Shown piece by piece: positions 48,778 through 62,014 of a DNA stretch of 64,000 nucleotides. The stretch is from Tetragonia tetragonoides (Eukaryota > Streptophyta > Magnoliopsida > Caryophyllales > Aizoaceae). Each line of letters opens with the position of its first letter. Within the stretch, counting starts at the first letter, position 1. The position numbers were made by a program, and so were the translations under genes. The stretch is from contig CM076148.1 in assembly GCA_038025085.1 (NCBI GenBank), positions 3,226,501-3,290,500 on the forward strand, in the 5' to 3' direction. The notes below the pieces were generated by a model. It did no database searches, was not told the DNA's origin, and saw nothing but the letters and a program-made list of their open reading frames with translations.

Positions 48778-51700
48778 TACCAAAGCTTTTAATAGTAAAC
48801 GGAAGCCTTTAAAAGTACGCCATAAAAAACCCCATTGTCCCAAAGTCCATGTAAGAAAAGCTCCAAATCAAACACAGTTTCACACTTGGAGCGCTTCAGC
48901 CACCCTTCTAATATCCATATTATGTCCATCTTATCTCCACCAGCAAACATCCATCAAAATATCATTCACATACTACAAAAAGGAACACCAAGACTTTCAA
49001 ACCAAGCCACTGGAAGGCTAGGTACAAGATCTCCAAAACCAGCGTACATTTCATCGATACCAAAAACGATTAAACCAAAGTCCTAATCAGAAAAGGTTAA
49101 TACACTCAAAAAGCTTTAACACCATCCAAGTCACACAATTACTCAAGCCTTTCAAATTTCCCAACCAACCTTTCGTTTCCTACGATTAACTCCAAATCAC
49201 AAGTTTAGATGTTTCTATAGACACCAAAGAATATAATGTAAGAGACTTCATACATATTTTTCCTCGTACAAGCCAAAGCAACAAACCACCAGCAAAGGAT
49301 ATTCTTGTCCACATCCACTTCCAACAAGCTCAATAGGGAGAACTAATATAAGTATATAACCTAACGGAAAAAAATGTTCTCCAATAATGGGGAGAAATAG
49401 TCTTTTCTTCACCCCTCCTGTCCAAATAGGAGAGGGGGAAAAAACGGTTGTCTACAAAAGGATAGGCTAACATGAATATGGAAGTCGATTATTATGAGTC
49501 AGAACATTTAACTTCTACCTACAAACAAGTAAAACTTTTCACCTGTGACCTCATAATGTGTCCTTTACACTCATTAACTACCCACTAAGAAAGTGAAGGA
49601 ATGCAAAGCTGATGAGACCTAGGATCGAGGAAAAAAGAGTGCTAATCTAAAAAAAATAGATTACATTTTAGACCACCATCAGATGCAACCCAATTTAACA
49701 CTGCCACAAAAATGAAAAATTGGAACTAACTATGACGGCCGCATTACCCTTGTTCATCCTTCAAAAAATGTATCAAATCAAAATCCCATATAAAGCATTT
49801 AGTAAACTTGCCAAGCTCTAGTCACCAACTATATTTCACTAATACCACAAAAGACCCATGAATTTCTAAGCTAACCATCAAAAAACCTCATAGTCCACCT
49901 ACTTATTTCATTATCAAATTATCCATCAAACGGATCTACACAATGGAAAGGCCATTAAGAACTCCATATACACATTATTCTGCATCCTTCTCTAAACCCA
50001 TCTAACCCAAGCCAAGAGCTTCCGCACTTTAAAAAGCCTTAATCAACATCAAGACCAGATCATACATATCTCCATATAAAATCCACATCAAGACCAGATC
50101 ATACATATCTCCAATAGAGGCTCGAATGCCATGAAAACAACACTACACTTCGATATTCCCAAAAACCCCAGCTCTAAAAAGGAGAACATAACTATAAATA
50201 AAGCAGGTCATTCTTATTCCCTCTTTGAATCTCAAAAAAAATCCTTAGTAGATCAATTTAAATTAGTATACACTATACCTGCCTGCACTTCATAACTTGC
50301 AACTTAAGCAAAAAAAGCATTCATTATGTGCATTTCCCAAATTTGTATCTCAATTCTCACCAAAAGTACTCCACATACTTCAAAGGCTCTAATCACCAAG
50401 AAGACCCACGTTGTTGCACAGTATCAAATATCAATCACACTTCATCTTCATTAAAGGACCTCGATAGACATTATAAGACAACATAAAACATGCATGCCTG
50501 CCACTTCACCTTATCATAAAAACAACACCAAGAATAACAACCCTTTAGTTCATCTTTACAAAAATTTAGACAATCAAACACCCCATCTAAAGCCCTAACT
50601 ATACTCTGAGAAGCTCTACTTGCCACCTAGAGCCACAGCCACAGCCACACTATGTCAACATTAATTACACAAGAAAACATCTCCCATGCTAGCCACAAAA
50701 ACACAGATGAGGCCTAGCCTAGGACTATCATATCCATTAATACTTACTAGGCTATACTATCTCATGTAGTCATCTTTCCATACAATTAAATAACCCAAAC
50801 TCCTCACCAAGAAGATCTGCCACTTAAACCTCTAATCAACGTCAAAAGCTCAAAGAATAAACACACTGTGTCAATTTACCAATAAAGGACCCCAACTTCT
50901 GAGAGAGTCATTAAACACCATGGGAAACCCCATATTCCATCTTCTCATTTCTAATTCAATTTCAAAAAAATGGAGCAGCAATACATGACCTAGGACCCCA
51001 AATATTTCTAAGCTATCGACTGCAAAGGCCATCAAAAACTCCGCATATTCATTATTCTGCATCCTTTCTAAGTCCATTTGTAGGACATTCTCATTTCCTC
51101 CTAACATTGCCATCAATAGAGCCTCCATACACCAGGAGAAGGGCCCAGAAGCTTAGAAAAGGATGTCATGAGCTTAAAAAAGATTTAATCAGTATTAGGG
51201 GTCATTGCACCACGTCCAATTTATTTTCCCTCAAATTTCCATGAGGAAAAAATCTAAACATCCCACAAAAGAATTATACAAACTATCGTCCTGATCCAAT
51301 AAGTTTACCTCACTTCACCTTCAACTCCGTCAGAAAGTTTCCCCTAAATATTCCATTAAGGTGCGACGGTTTTGTCTAAGCCAGCAACTGAGAACATGAA
51401 ATCCTAGTGAGTGATCCTTGGAAAACCCCCCTTTTCATCCTTTCGGAATCAATCTAAAAAGAAATCCCAATTAAAAGAACTTCATAAGCTCCAAAAAGAT
51501 TTAGCCATCCTTTGGAAAAATATTAGTAATTACCCTTATACTGTTCATCTCAATTCACATTGACATTCCAAATAAAATAAAAAACTCAATGTAACCTAAA
51601 CTCCCATTGAAAAGACTACGTAAACTTATAAATTTATCATCAACCCAATTACCCTTACACTATGGTGTCCATCTCAACTTGTTCTGATATTCCAATTAGA

Positions 51701-54700
51701 AAACCTCAATATAACCAAAACTTCCAACTAAAAGACTTTGTAGACTAGAAATGGTTGTAATCACCGTTATTAAAAGCCAAATCATGACTAGCCATCTTTG
51801 AGATGAACTCCAAATCATCACGTCAGAATGTTTTCACGCATATCATAAATCTCCTAGCATTTCACGAATGCAACCTCAACAACATATTTGCCTACACCAC
51901 CAATAAACATGCAACAATATTAGCTCAAACCAAATTAGGCAAATACCCCTTCTGCTTTTGCCGCTAACAACCTCATACGGAGAAATCGCCTGCAGACCTT
52001 TGTAAGCCACATAAACAGGAAACCCCCCAGACAAATGAGCTTGGTGCACATTACAAAAATTTAGTCACCATGATTAATACTGTTGCACTTTGTCCATTTC
52101 AGTTCTTAAAATTAAAACTACCTCGATATACAAATTAAAGATACCATAAAAGGAGTCTGCAGGCCTTTTTAAGCAACCCACATGCAACAAGAGAAATATC
52201 AGAAGCCACAAAAAACCATCAGCACCGTGACAGTAAATTCCTCCATAAAACATCATTTTCTTCACTCTTCCAAAAGCGTTAACCAGAGCTTCCACTTAAA
52301 AGAACTGTCACTTTACTCATATTTAATCAACATTCAGTTCCAAACTATTGCACATCTACTCTCAAAATTTCCATCACAAAGGCTCAATTTACCAATAGAA
52401 TATATATTAAGAAGACTGCGCAAACCTTTCCAATATAGCCGCAAAGAAACAGAGAAGCCAATAACTACAATCACCATAGATTAACTGTATCTCATCTTTA
52501 CATAACTTTCATCTCTCAGAAGCCATACCATTAAACTATATCCATTCCTATCCTCTTAAAGTTGGCAACAGATCCTTGATACACAACGGAATATACCCTA
52601 AGCATGTCTCTCAAACCTTTCAGAGAAAGCCAAATGAAGATGTTTCCAACATCACCTAATCCGAACAAATCTCCATAAAAAACATACATTTCATCCTTCC
52701 CGAATAATCCATGTTCCCAACATCACCTAATCCATGTTTCCATCTAATACCCTCTATGAATTTCTAATGAAAGCAGACTCAATATACCAATATGGTATAT
52801 CACAAAATCGAATCCTCAACCTTTAAACAAACCATTTAAAGTCAAAATCCAGACCACTAAAATATAATGTGCCACCATCCATAGGCATACCATTAACCCA
52901 AGTCTATCTACTTTCCTACTGTAAATTTAAACCAAAAAGGGGCTCAATAAGCCAATAGAATACGGAGTATATCATAAAAAGGAAATGAAAGCCTTGAAAT
53001 GTAAGCCACAAAACTTCCATCTACTAAAGCTCCTAATAAAAAAGAAACACATTCACTTAAAAGCACTTTACCACCCATTCAAATTACAAATATCCAAACC
53101 ACTCTCATCATTTCTCGTGCACAAAAATTCCATCAAAAGATCCTTGCCGTACCATAAAAGAAAACTAAGACTCTCAAGCTAGCCATTGGAAACGAAACAG
53201 AAAAAGGCTGGTTACTGAAATCTCCAAAAACAGTGCACAATTTATCACAACAAAAATCCATTTAACCAAAGATCCCAATGAAAAAAGGTCAATCCAGTCA
53301 AAAAGCTTTAATCACCCTCCAAATCCCATATTAAACTATCTTAATCTCAGTTCCTCTTGAAAAATGAGTAAAAGTAGCCTTAAGATACACATATGATAAA
53401 CCATAAGGATTTTCCAGGCCTTCCAAACACAGCCTCGCAAAAACATTTGAGGCCGAAAACTATGATCCCCATAAATGACCTATACTTCGCACACTAAACA
53501 CTGCCCTTATCATCATAGAATAACCCATACCCAACCAGATCAATCTTCCATTACCTAAGATAAACTCCAAATCACAAGTTTAGATGTTTATACCCCAAAG
53601 AATTTCATGAAGAGACTTCATACATATTTCTCCTTGTACAAATTCCACTTCGAACAAGCTTAAAAAGGAGAACTGACATTTTTCTTAACTGGAAAAAAAC
53701 ATCCACGAATAGAGAAAAATATTTTCTTCACCCCAAAAAAAGAAAGAAAAAGGTGTGCCGAAAAATGGATAGGCCAACAAGAAAATGAAAGTTGATTACC
53801 ATGAGTGAGAACAATTAAGTCAATAAACAGACAACAGCTTGGACTTATGACCACATATTTTGTGTCCTTCACACTCATTAACTGACTCCATCTCATTCCT
53901 CTTCGAATTTCCGTCAAATAGTCAGTAGATAAGACCCCCTATCTTTGTGAGCTTACACTGTACACAATTAGTTATTGGTTTCTCCTCATAATTCTTAATT
54001 TTTCCAATAAACATGTAACAACAGCTCACAATCAACAGTTTAGAAACCTTTCAACACCATGAAGCACCAAAGAATTGCACTAACCCTAAGTGTTATCTCT
54101 TCAAAATCTGACTTAAGAAAGATTGATACGGCAAAATATAATACCAAAGAGGCCTAAATGTCTCCCTAAACTAGCCACATAAAATCAGACTTTCCAGAAA
54201 GAATAATTTTTCCATATGTGCCCTATTGCCGCCAAAAATAATCTAAGAAATGTTCCAAATCAGAAGGGTTGTGTCCACTTAAAATATATAGTCACTATGA
54301 AGTGTCAAATGATTGTATTATATTTCATTTCGTCTTAAACTACCTACAAAAGGCCTCGATAAACCCGTAACATGCATGAAATGGGTTGTGCACACTATCT
54401 AAGCTAATCAAAAAATATCATAAAGGCCACTCAACTCACAGTGATCTCCACAAAAACCCAATATACTCATCCGTCCCAGAACTTGTCCAACTAGAGCTCC
54501 CACTTTATTGAACACTTCTTAAGTCACCATTCAGCACCATGACACTATGTCCATTTTACTTATCTTTTTTGAGGGACTGTGTCTATTTTACTTACTCTTT
54601 AGTTTTGGGTCAAGTAGCTATAATTATAAAAAGCCACAAAAAGGTCCATCTTATCTCCTCCACCAAAGTTCCATCAAAATATCATTCACATACCACAAAA

Positions 54701-57700
54701 AGGAACAAAAAGACTTTCAAACCAAGCCACTAGAAGGCTAGGTACAAGATCTCCAAAATTAGCGTACAATTCATCGATACCAAAATCCATTAAACCAAAG
54801 TCCTAAACAGAAAAGGTTAATACACTCAAACGGCTTTAACCCATCCAATCCAAGCCACAAAAAAAATGAAAAATTGGAACTGACTATGATTGTCGCAATA
54901 CCCTTGTTCATCCTTCAAAAAATGTATCAAATCAAACTCCCATCAAAAGCATTTTGTATAATTGCCAAGCTCTAATCACCAACAGGAGCCACCAAAAAAA
55001 AAGAACAAAAAAAAGGCAGAACCTGCCATTTCCTAAAGTAGCCACCGCCTCATATTTCCTGAGATCCATTCAATCAAAGCTCCTTACCAAGAATATTTCC
55101 CACTTAGAACTTCTAATCACCATCGAAGTGATATGATAACAATATATCACTAATACCACAAAAGACCCATGAATTTCTAAGTTAGTCATTAAAAACCTCA
55201 TAGTCCACCTACTAATTTCACAATCATATTATCCATCAAACGGATCTACACATTGGAAAGGCCATGAAGACTCCATATACAAATTATTCTGCATCCTTCT
55301 CTTAACCCATCTAACCAAAGCCCAGAATCAGGAGAGCTTCCGCACTTTAAATAGCTTTCATCAACATCAAGACCAGATCATACATATCTCCATCTAAAAT
55401 CACAATTTTCCATCAATAGAGCCTCGAATGCCATAAAAACAGCACTACACTTCGACATTGCCAAAAACCCCAGCAATAAAGTGAACATAAAAATACTAAA
55501 ATAAGCCAATCCATTCTCTTTCCCTTTTCGAATTTCTAACAAAAATCCTTGGTAGCTTAATTTAAAACTAGTAAACATACTATACCTGCCTGCATTTCCT
55601 AACTTGCAACATAAACAAAAAAATCATTCTTTATGTGCACTTACCAAATTTGTACCTCACCAATAGGACTCCATATACTTCAAACGCTCTAATCACCAAG
55701 AAGACCCACGTTGTTGCACTGTATCAAATATCAATCAAACTTCATCTTCATTAAAGGACCACGATACACATTTTAAGTCAACATAAAACATTCATGCCTT
55801 CCACTTCACCTTGTCACAAAAACAACACCAAGAATAACCCTACAGTACATATTTCCTTAGACAATCAAAATCCCCATCTAAAGCACTAACAATACTCCAG
55901 AAAACTCTACTTTCCAACCAGAGCCACAGCAACAGCCACACTATGTCAATATTAATTACACAAAAACACCCCCCATGCGAGCCACAAAAACACAAATGAG
56001 GCCTAGCCTAGGACTATCATATCCAATAATACTTACTAGGCTATACTAATTCATCTAGTCATCCTTCCATAGATCCAAATAACCCAAAGCTCTGCCACTC
56101 AAACCTCTAATCAACGTCAAAAGCTCAAAGAATAAACGCTCTATGTCAATATACCATAAAGTACCCAAACTTCTGAGACAGTCATTAAGCACTAAGGGAA
56201 ACCCGATTTTCTACCTTCTCAATTCTAATTCAAATTTTAAAAATAGAGCAGCAATACATGACCTAGGACCCCAAGAATTTGTAAGCTATCGACTGGAAAG
56301 GCCATCAAAAACTCCGCATGTACATTATTCTCCATCCTTTCTAGTCCATCTAACCAAACCGCAAATTAAAAAAAAGTAGTACACTTAAAAGAATAAATAA
56401 CCAGCATCAAAATTAAGTGATTTGTAGAACATTCTCATTTCCTCCTAACATTGCCATGAATAGAGAGCCTCCATATACCAGGAGAAGGGCCCAAAAGCTT
56501 AGAAAAGGACGTTATGAGCTTAGATAAGATTTAATCAGTATGAAGGGTCATTGCACCACATCCAACAAAATCACAACATCCCAAAAAGAAATATACAAAC
56601 TTTCATCCTGATTCAATAGGTTTCTCTTACTTCAATAAGTTTATCTCACTTCACCTTCAACTCTGTCCAAAAGTTTCCCCTAATTTACCATAAAGGTGTG
56701 GCGACTTTTTCTAAGATAGCAACTGAGAACATGAAATCCTAGTGAGTGATCCTTGGAAAACCCCTTTTTTCATCCATTCGGGAATCAATCTAAAAATAAA
56801 TCCCAATTAAAAGAACTTCATAAGCTTCAAAAAGCTTTAGTCATCCTTTGGAAAAATAATAGTAAATTACCCTTATCATGTTCATCTTAATTCATCCTGA
56901 CATTCCAAATAAAAGAACCTCAAATATAACATAAACTCCCATTGAAAAGACTATGTTAACTTATAAAAGGTTATCATCACCACAATTACCCTTACAATAT
57001 GGTGTCCATCTAAATTCCTCTTCACATTCCAATGAAAAACCCTTAATATAACCTAAACTTCCAACTAAAAGACTTTGTAGACCAAATATGGTTATCATCA
57101 CCGCTATCAAAAGCCAAATCATGACTAGCCATCTTTGAGATGAACTCCAGATCACAACGTCAGAATGTTTTCACGCATATCATAATCCTCCAAGCACTTC
57201 ATGGAAGCAGCCTCAACCACATTTTTGCCTAGACCACCAATAAACATGCAACAATATTAGCTTAAAACCAAACTAGGCAAATACCCCTGTGCTTTTGCCA
57301 CTAACAACGTCATATGAAGAAATCACTTCAGACCTTTGTAACCCACATAAACGAACCCCCTCCCCCTCCCCAGACAAATGAGCTTGGTACACATAACATC
57401 AAATAACCACATCATTGTCCTTTAACAATTTCGTTTCCTCCTCAAACTCACATCAAAACAACGTCATTCTCAACTACCCACACAAAAAAGAGAGACAGAA
57501 ACTTCATTAGCTAATCTATAGGTCACTATTCCTCCACCAACCCAAAGCAATCAAAACGAGCTCATTTATCTATCAACACTAGCCATAAAATTAAACTATG
57601 TCCATTTCATATCCTCTACAAATTTCCATCATGTGAAGACCCAATACCAATATAATATATCATTAAAGGAACCCTAGACCTTTGTTGACAAAATCCACCA

Positions 57701-60107
57701 AATACATCATATCTAAAGTCCAAGCCTTACCACTAGAATATAATATACTGTGCCAAAATAAGATAAACCATTAAACAACATCTATCTCATTTCCTATTGC
57801 AAATGTACACCAAAGCCTTTAAAAGTAGGCCGTACAAACTCCATTGTCCCAAAGTCCATGTACAAAGGCTCCCAATCAAACACAATTTCACACTTGGGAG
57901 GGCTTTAACCACCATTCAAATATCCAAACGCCCATCTTATATCCTCCACTAAAGTTCCATCAAAATATATTAACATACCAAAAAAGGAACACCAAGACTT
58001 TCAAAGCAAGCCACTGCAAGGCTAGGCACAAGATCCCCAAAAATAGAATACAATTCATCGGTACCAAAATCCATTAAACCAAAGTCCTAATCAGAAAAGG
58101 TTAATACACTCAAAAAGCTTTAAACATCATCCAAATCACACAATTACACTTATCTCAATCTAAATTCCTCTTAAAAATTGAATGAAATAGCCTCTAAGAT
58201 ACAAATATAATATACCACAAAGGATTTCCCAAGCCTTTGCAAACTTAGCCACAAAAACAAAACAATAATGCCCAAACTTTTACTTCATAAACTAAAGACT
58301 GCCTTAACCATCATAGAGTCCGATACCCAACCAGCTGAACCTTTCGTTTCCTACGATGAACTCCAAATCACAAGTTTAGATGTTTCTATTGACACCAAAG
58401 AATATTATGTAAGAGACTTCACACATATTTTCCCTCCTACAAGCCAAAGCAACAAACCACAACCAAATCTTGTCCTCATCTACTTCCAACAAGCTAAATA
58501 GAAAGAACTAATATAAGTATATAACCGAACGGAAAAAAAGATTCGCCACAAAAAGGGAGAAATAGTCTTTTCTTCACCCTCCTATCCAAATAGGAGAGGG
58601 GAAAAATAAAGGTTGTCTACAAAAGGATAGGCTAGCATGAATATGAAAGCCGATTACTATGAGTCAGGACATTTAACTTCCATCAACAGACAAGTAAACC
58701 TTTTCACTTATGACCACATAGTTGGTGTCCTTTACACTCATTAACTACACTAAGAAAGTGAAGGGATCCAAAGCTAATTAGACCTGGGATCGAGAAAAAA
58801 GGAGTCGTAATCTAGAAAAATTAGATTGGCAAGCACACTATAGACCACCATCAGATGCACGGATGCACCCAATTTAACATTGCCACAAAAAACGGAAAAT
58901 TGGAACTAACTATGACCACCGCATTACCCTTGTTCATCCTTCAAATAAAACATATCAAATCAAAATCCCATCTAAAGCATTTTGTATACTTGCAAAGCTC
59001 TAATCACCAAAAAGAGCCACAAAAAACAAAAAACAAAAAGAAAAAAGGGCAGTACCTACCATCTCCTTACGTAGTTACTGCCTCATATTTCCTGAGATTC
59101 ATTCAATCAAAGCTCCTTACTAAAGAATATTTCCCATTTAAAACTTCTAATCACCATCGAAATGGAATGATAACAATATATCACTAATACCACAAAAGAC
59201 CCAAGAATTTCTAAGCTAGCCATCTAAAAACCTCATCGTCCACCTACTAATTTCATAATCAAATTATCCATCAAACGGATGTACCCATTGAAAAGGCCAT
59301 TAAGAACTCCATATACACATCATTCTGCATCCTTCTCTAAGTCCATCTAACCAAAATCCAGAATCAGAAGAGCTTTCGCATTTTAAAAAGCTTTAATCAA
59401 CTTCAAGACCAGATCATACATATCTCCATCTAAAATCCACACAAGTATCTATCAATAGAGCCTCCAATGCCATAAAAACAGCACTACACTTCAACCTCCC
59501 GAAAAACCTCCAGCACTAAAAAGGACAACATAACAATATATAAATATACCAGGTCATTCTAATTTCCTCTTCGAATTTCAAACAAAAATCCTTAGCAGTT
59601 CAATTTAAAATTAGTATACATTATACCTGCCAGCATTTCGTAGCTCAATTTAAAATCCAAGCATCATCAAAGAAACCTTCACACCAATTACTAAGTCTAC
59701 AACAAAATCTTTCCAATAAAAAATAATCATATTATCATCCGACGTTTACAAATAACTAAGTTCATCTATCTCATAGCGGATAATTTCATCACAAATCACC
59801 CACATATAGAATCATACTCCCCACAAAATACTGAACGAAGTTCAAAACTAGACCACCCCAAATCTCTTATCACAAATGATGTATATTCTACTTCCCTAAA
59901 ACCCCAAGAGTAAAAAGCTAATCTAACTTCAAACACATTTCCATGGTTAGTCAAACTACACAAACTCCTCCCACAAAAACTGCAAACATCCCTTGTAATT
60001 CATTAACCTCAAACATATTCCGGACTAGCCATATTTTTGATAAACAGAAAGAGGGTATGTGGAGCAGAAAAGCCCTATGAAATTAAAGAATCACCCAAAT
60101 AGTACCC
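48778..60107. repeat. G-poor degenerate satellite with multi-kilobase super-repeats, part 2
   Basis: Continues the interrupted unit (ccaaagcttttaatag). Recurrent monomer phrases are gctttaatcaccatc, catctatctcatttcc, ttccatcaaaa and aagcctttcaaa, at roughly 170-220 bp or multiples. Large blocks recur too: caaatcacaagtttagatgt at 49,196, 53,572 and 58,367; gaatttctaagct(or tt)a at about 49,860, 55,170 and 59,205; aaaattggaactaactatga at 49,716, 54,870 (one change) and 58,898. No gene; ORFs of 60-110 codons are Lys/His/Ser/Thr-rich readings of the repeat. Confidence 0.8.
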
Positions 60108-60273
60108 TTTTTTTTTAGATAAAGAAAAAGTATATTGATATGATTTTAAATGTACAGCAGGAGAGAGGATAAGGTATCCTCTAAATAAAACATTTACAGA
60201 TTGCCCAAATTCCTCTGTATATCAGTTATAGAGTAATCCCTAAAAGCCCCCGCAGCCTTAGCCCATAAGGAGG
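60108..60273 (-). mobile_element. 166-bp LINE tail, same family as 47,362-48,777
   Basis: Minus strand. The A tail (T run at 60,108-60,115) is followed by sequence whose translation includes SLWAKAAGAFRD, equivalent to SLWAKAAGPLRV in the larger copy. It is flanked by the 12-bp duplication caaatagtaccc at 60,096-60,107 and 60,274-60,285. Confidence 0.85.
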
Positions 60274-60285
60274 CAAATAGTACCC

Positions 60286-60839
60286 AAATAGTACTTGACA
60301 AGTTCAATTCAATCTCTTTGACACCCCTCCCCCTTCTTTTCTAGGATCTCTTTTCTTCACAATAGCACCATCAATTATCTGATATATAAGCCAAAGAACT
60401 CATTGAGCCCAACTCAAATATCAAAATTCCCAATAAACAACAATAAAAATAAATAAATAAATAAGCTACCATTCACATGTAAGGAAACCTCCTCCCACAT
60501 CAAGTTGGAAAAGAAAAGAAAAAAATTAATATATTCAACATTCCAATATTCTATTGCAATCGTGGTGTCAGCACTGATGACTCAATAAGAGCTTAATGCA
60601 TAAAAGATCCTCGTCACCACATTCCACTAGAATTTCCAATTTGAAAGATTTGGACTCTTTTCCCCAAATAAATCCAATGATGTATTTTCTAATTCACCCT
60701 CATCCTTGTATCGACCATCCCAAGTACAAAGCACTGCTAAACCACCACCAAATTTGAAATGTTCAATACTGAAGGAGAAGCTCATCTATAAAATCTTGAA
60801 TCAAATCTTGAATCATGCTCTCAATAATATATCAGAAAG
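60286..60839. repeat. G-poor satellite, part 3
   Basis: Same A/C-rich composition and phrases as the main block; no gene. Confidence 0.6.
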
Positions 60840-62005
60840 GGGGTTGCTATACGTAAATCGCAAATTACTAAACGTAAATCCCCACTTCCCACAATACCCC
60901 TAAGTAATTTTCAGCCCTTTCTCTCTCTTCCTTCCTTTTCTCTCAACCAATTTTATATACATGGAGACCTCTGTTTATATACATGGAGACCTTTGTTTAC
61001 TCTAATGACTCATATTTTGCTCTTTATCAATCAAGTTGCTTCCGGAAATCTAGTTGTTGGGCTCGCTTCAGTGCTGATAATTCTGCAAGAAATCAAGTAT
61101 TGTTCAACAGATCCTCAACATATAATAGTAGCAAATTAAAAGAGATTCAATTGAAAAAGAAAAAAAAATTGCACAGTCCGCCACCCACGGAAACGCGCCC
61201 CCCTCCGCCTATTCACCGGCAGCCCCACATCACCGCCCCAGCACCGGCCCCACTCCGCCAGCACCGCCCCCACCACCGCCCCACCCCGCCGTCCGACGAC
61301 CACAGTTCGCCGCCCCCTCCCAGCCCTACCACAAACACGAAACCCAAACTCTCTCTCTCTCTCTCTCTCCACCACAAAACCCCAATCCAACGCCCCCAAC
61401 CCGCTGTCAGCCCAAACGCCCCCCACCCTAGCCCGCTGTCAGCCCGACGCCACCAACCCTGCCCCCTGTCAGCCCGCAGCCCAATAACCACCCTACAATA
61501 AACCCTAACCTACCACCTACAAAAACCCAAAAATTTATGGGGATTGCTCGGCAGGCGAATCTGACAGAAGAAGAAAGTGGTGATTTGGTGGAGGAGAGAG
61601 ATGACGACGCGAGGTGGCGATGGTGAGGAGAGGGAGAAGGCGAGGTGGTGGTTGTGGGGGTGAGATATATCGACGGCGAGTGGTGGCAGAATGTCGTTCT
61701 TTTCATTTTTTTCTTATTTCTTTTACCTTTGTCTTGATTAGAAAATTCAAAGAAAATTAGTATTTGAAACATGATTCTTTTTGTAAAATATAAATATCAT
61801 TAAAAATTTAATCTAGCCACAAATTTGACCATAGAAAGGAATCGGTGATGATGATCTTATATTAGTCTTTGGAATAGACTAGAGACTAGAGAGGAAGAAT
61901 AATGAGGGAGAGAGGGCAAGGTTCTGAATGAAAAGGGCATTTAAGGAAAATTTGTGATAAAAATATTTGCGTTTAGTAATTTCAAATTTACGTTAAGCAG
62001 TTCCG
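60840..62005. mobile_element. MULE-like element (possible Pack-MULE), 1,166 bp
   Basis: Terminal inverted repeats of about 40 bp share tgct.tacgtaaat and aaattactaaacg between the left end (60,841-60,885) and the reverse complement of the right end (61,960-62,005). Flanks are atcagaaag (60,831-60,839) and atcagaaac (62,006-62,014), a 9-bp duplication with one change. No transposase. The interior 61,170-61,700 is GC-rich, unlike the surroundings, with a Pro-rich 172-codon frame (60,983-61,501, +) and (CT)n. It may be a captured gene fragment or low-complexity leader. A 22-bp unit (atatacatggagacct...) is doubled at 60,955-60,998. Confidence 0.75.
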
Positions 62006-62014
62006 ATCAGAAAC

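Noticed and set aside
52182..59187. Plus-strand ORFs of 60-110 codons in the G-poor region
   Set aside because: Lys/His/Ser/Thr/Pro-rich readings of satellite repeats without domains; their number reflects low stop frequency, not genes.
60983..61501. 172-codon Pro-rich ORF as a real gene
   Set aside because: Second half is low-complexity CCN-rich sequence, the first half matches nothing recognised, and it lies inside a MULE-like element. Kept only as element content.
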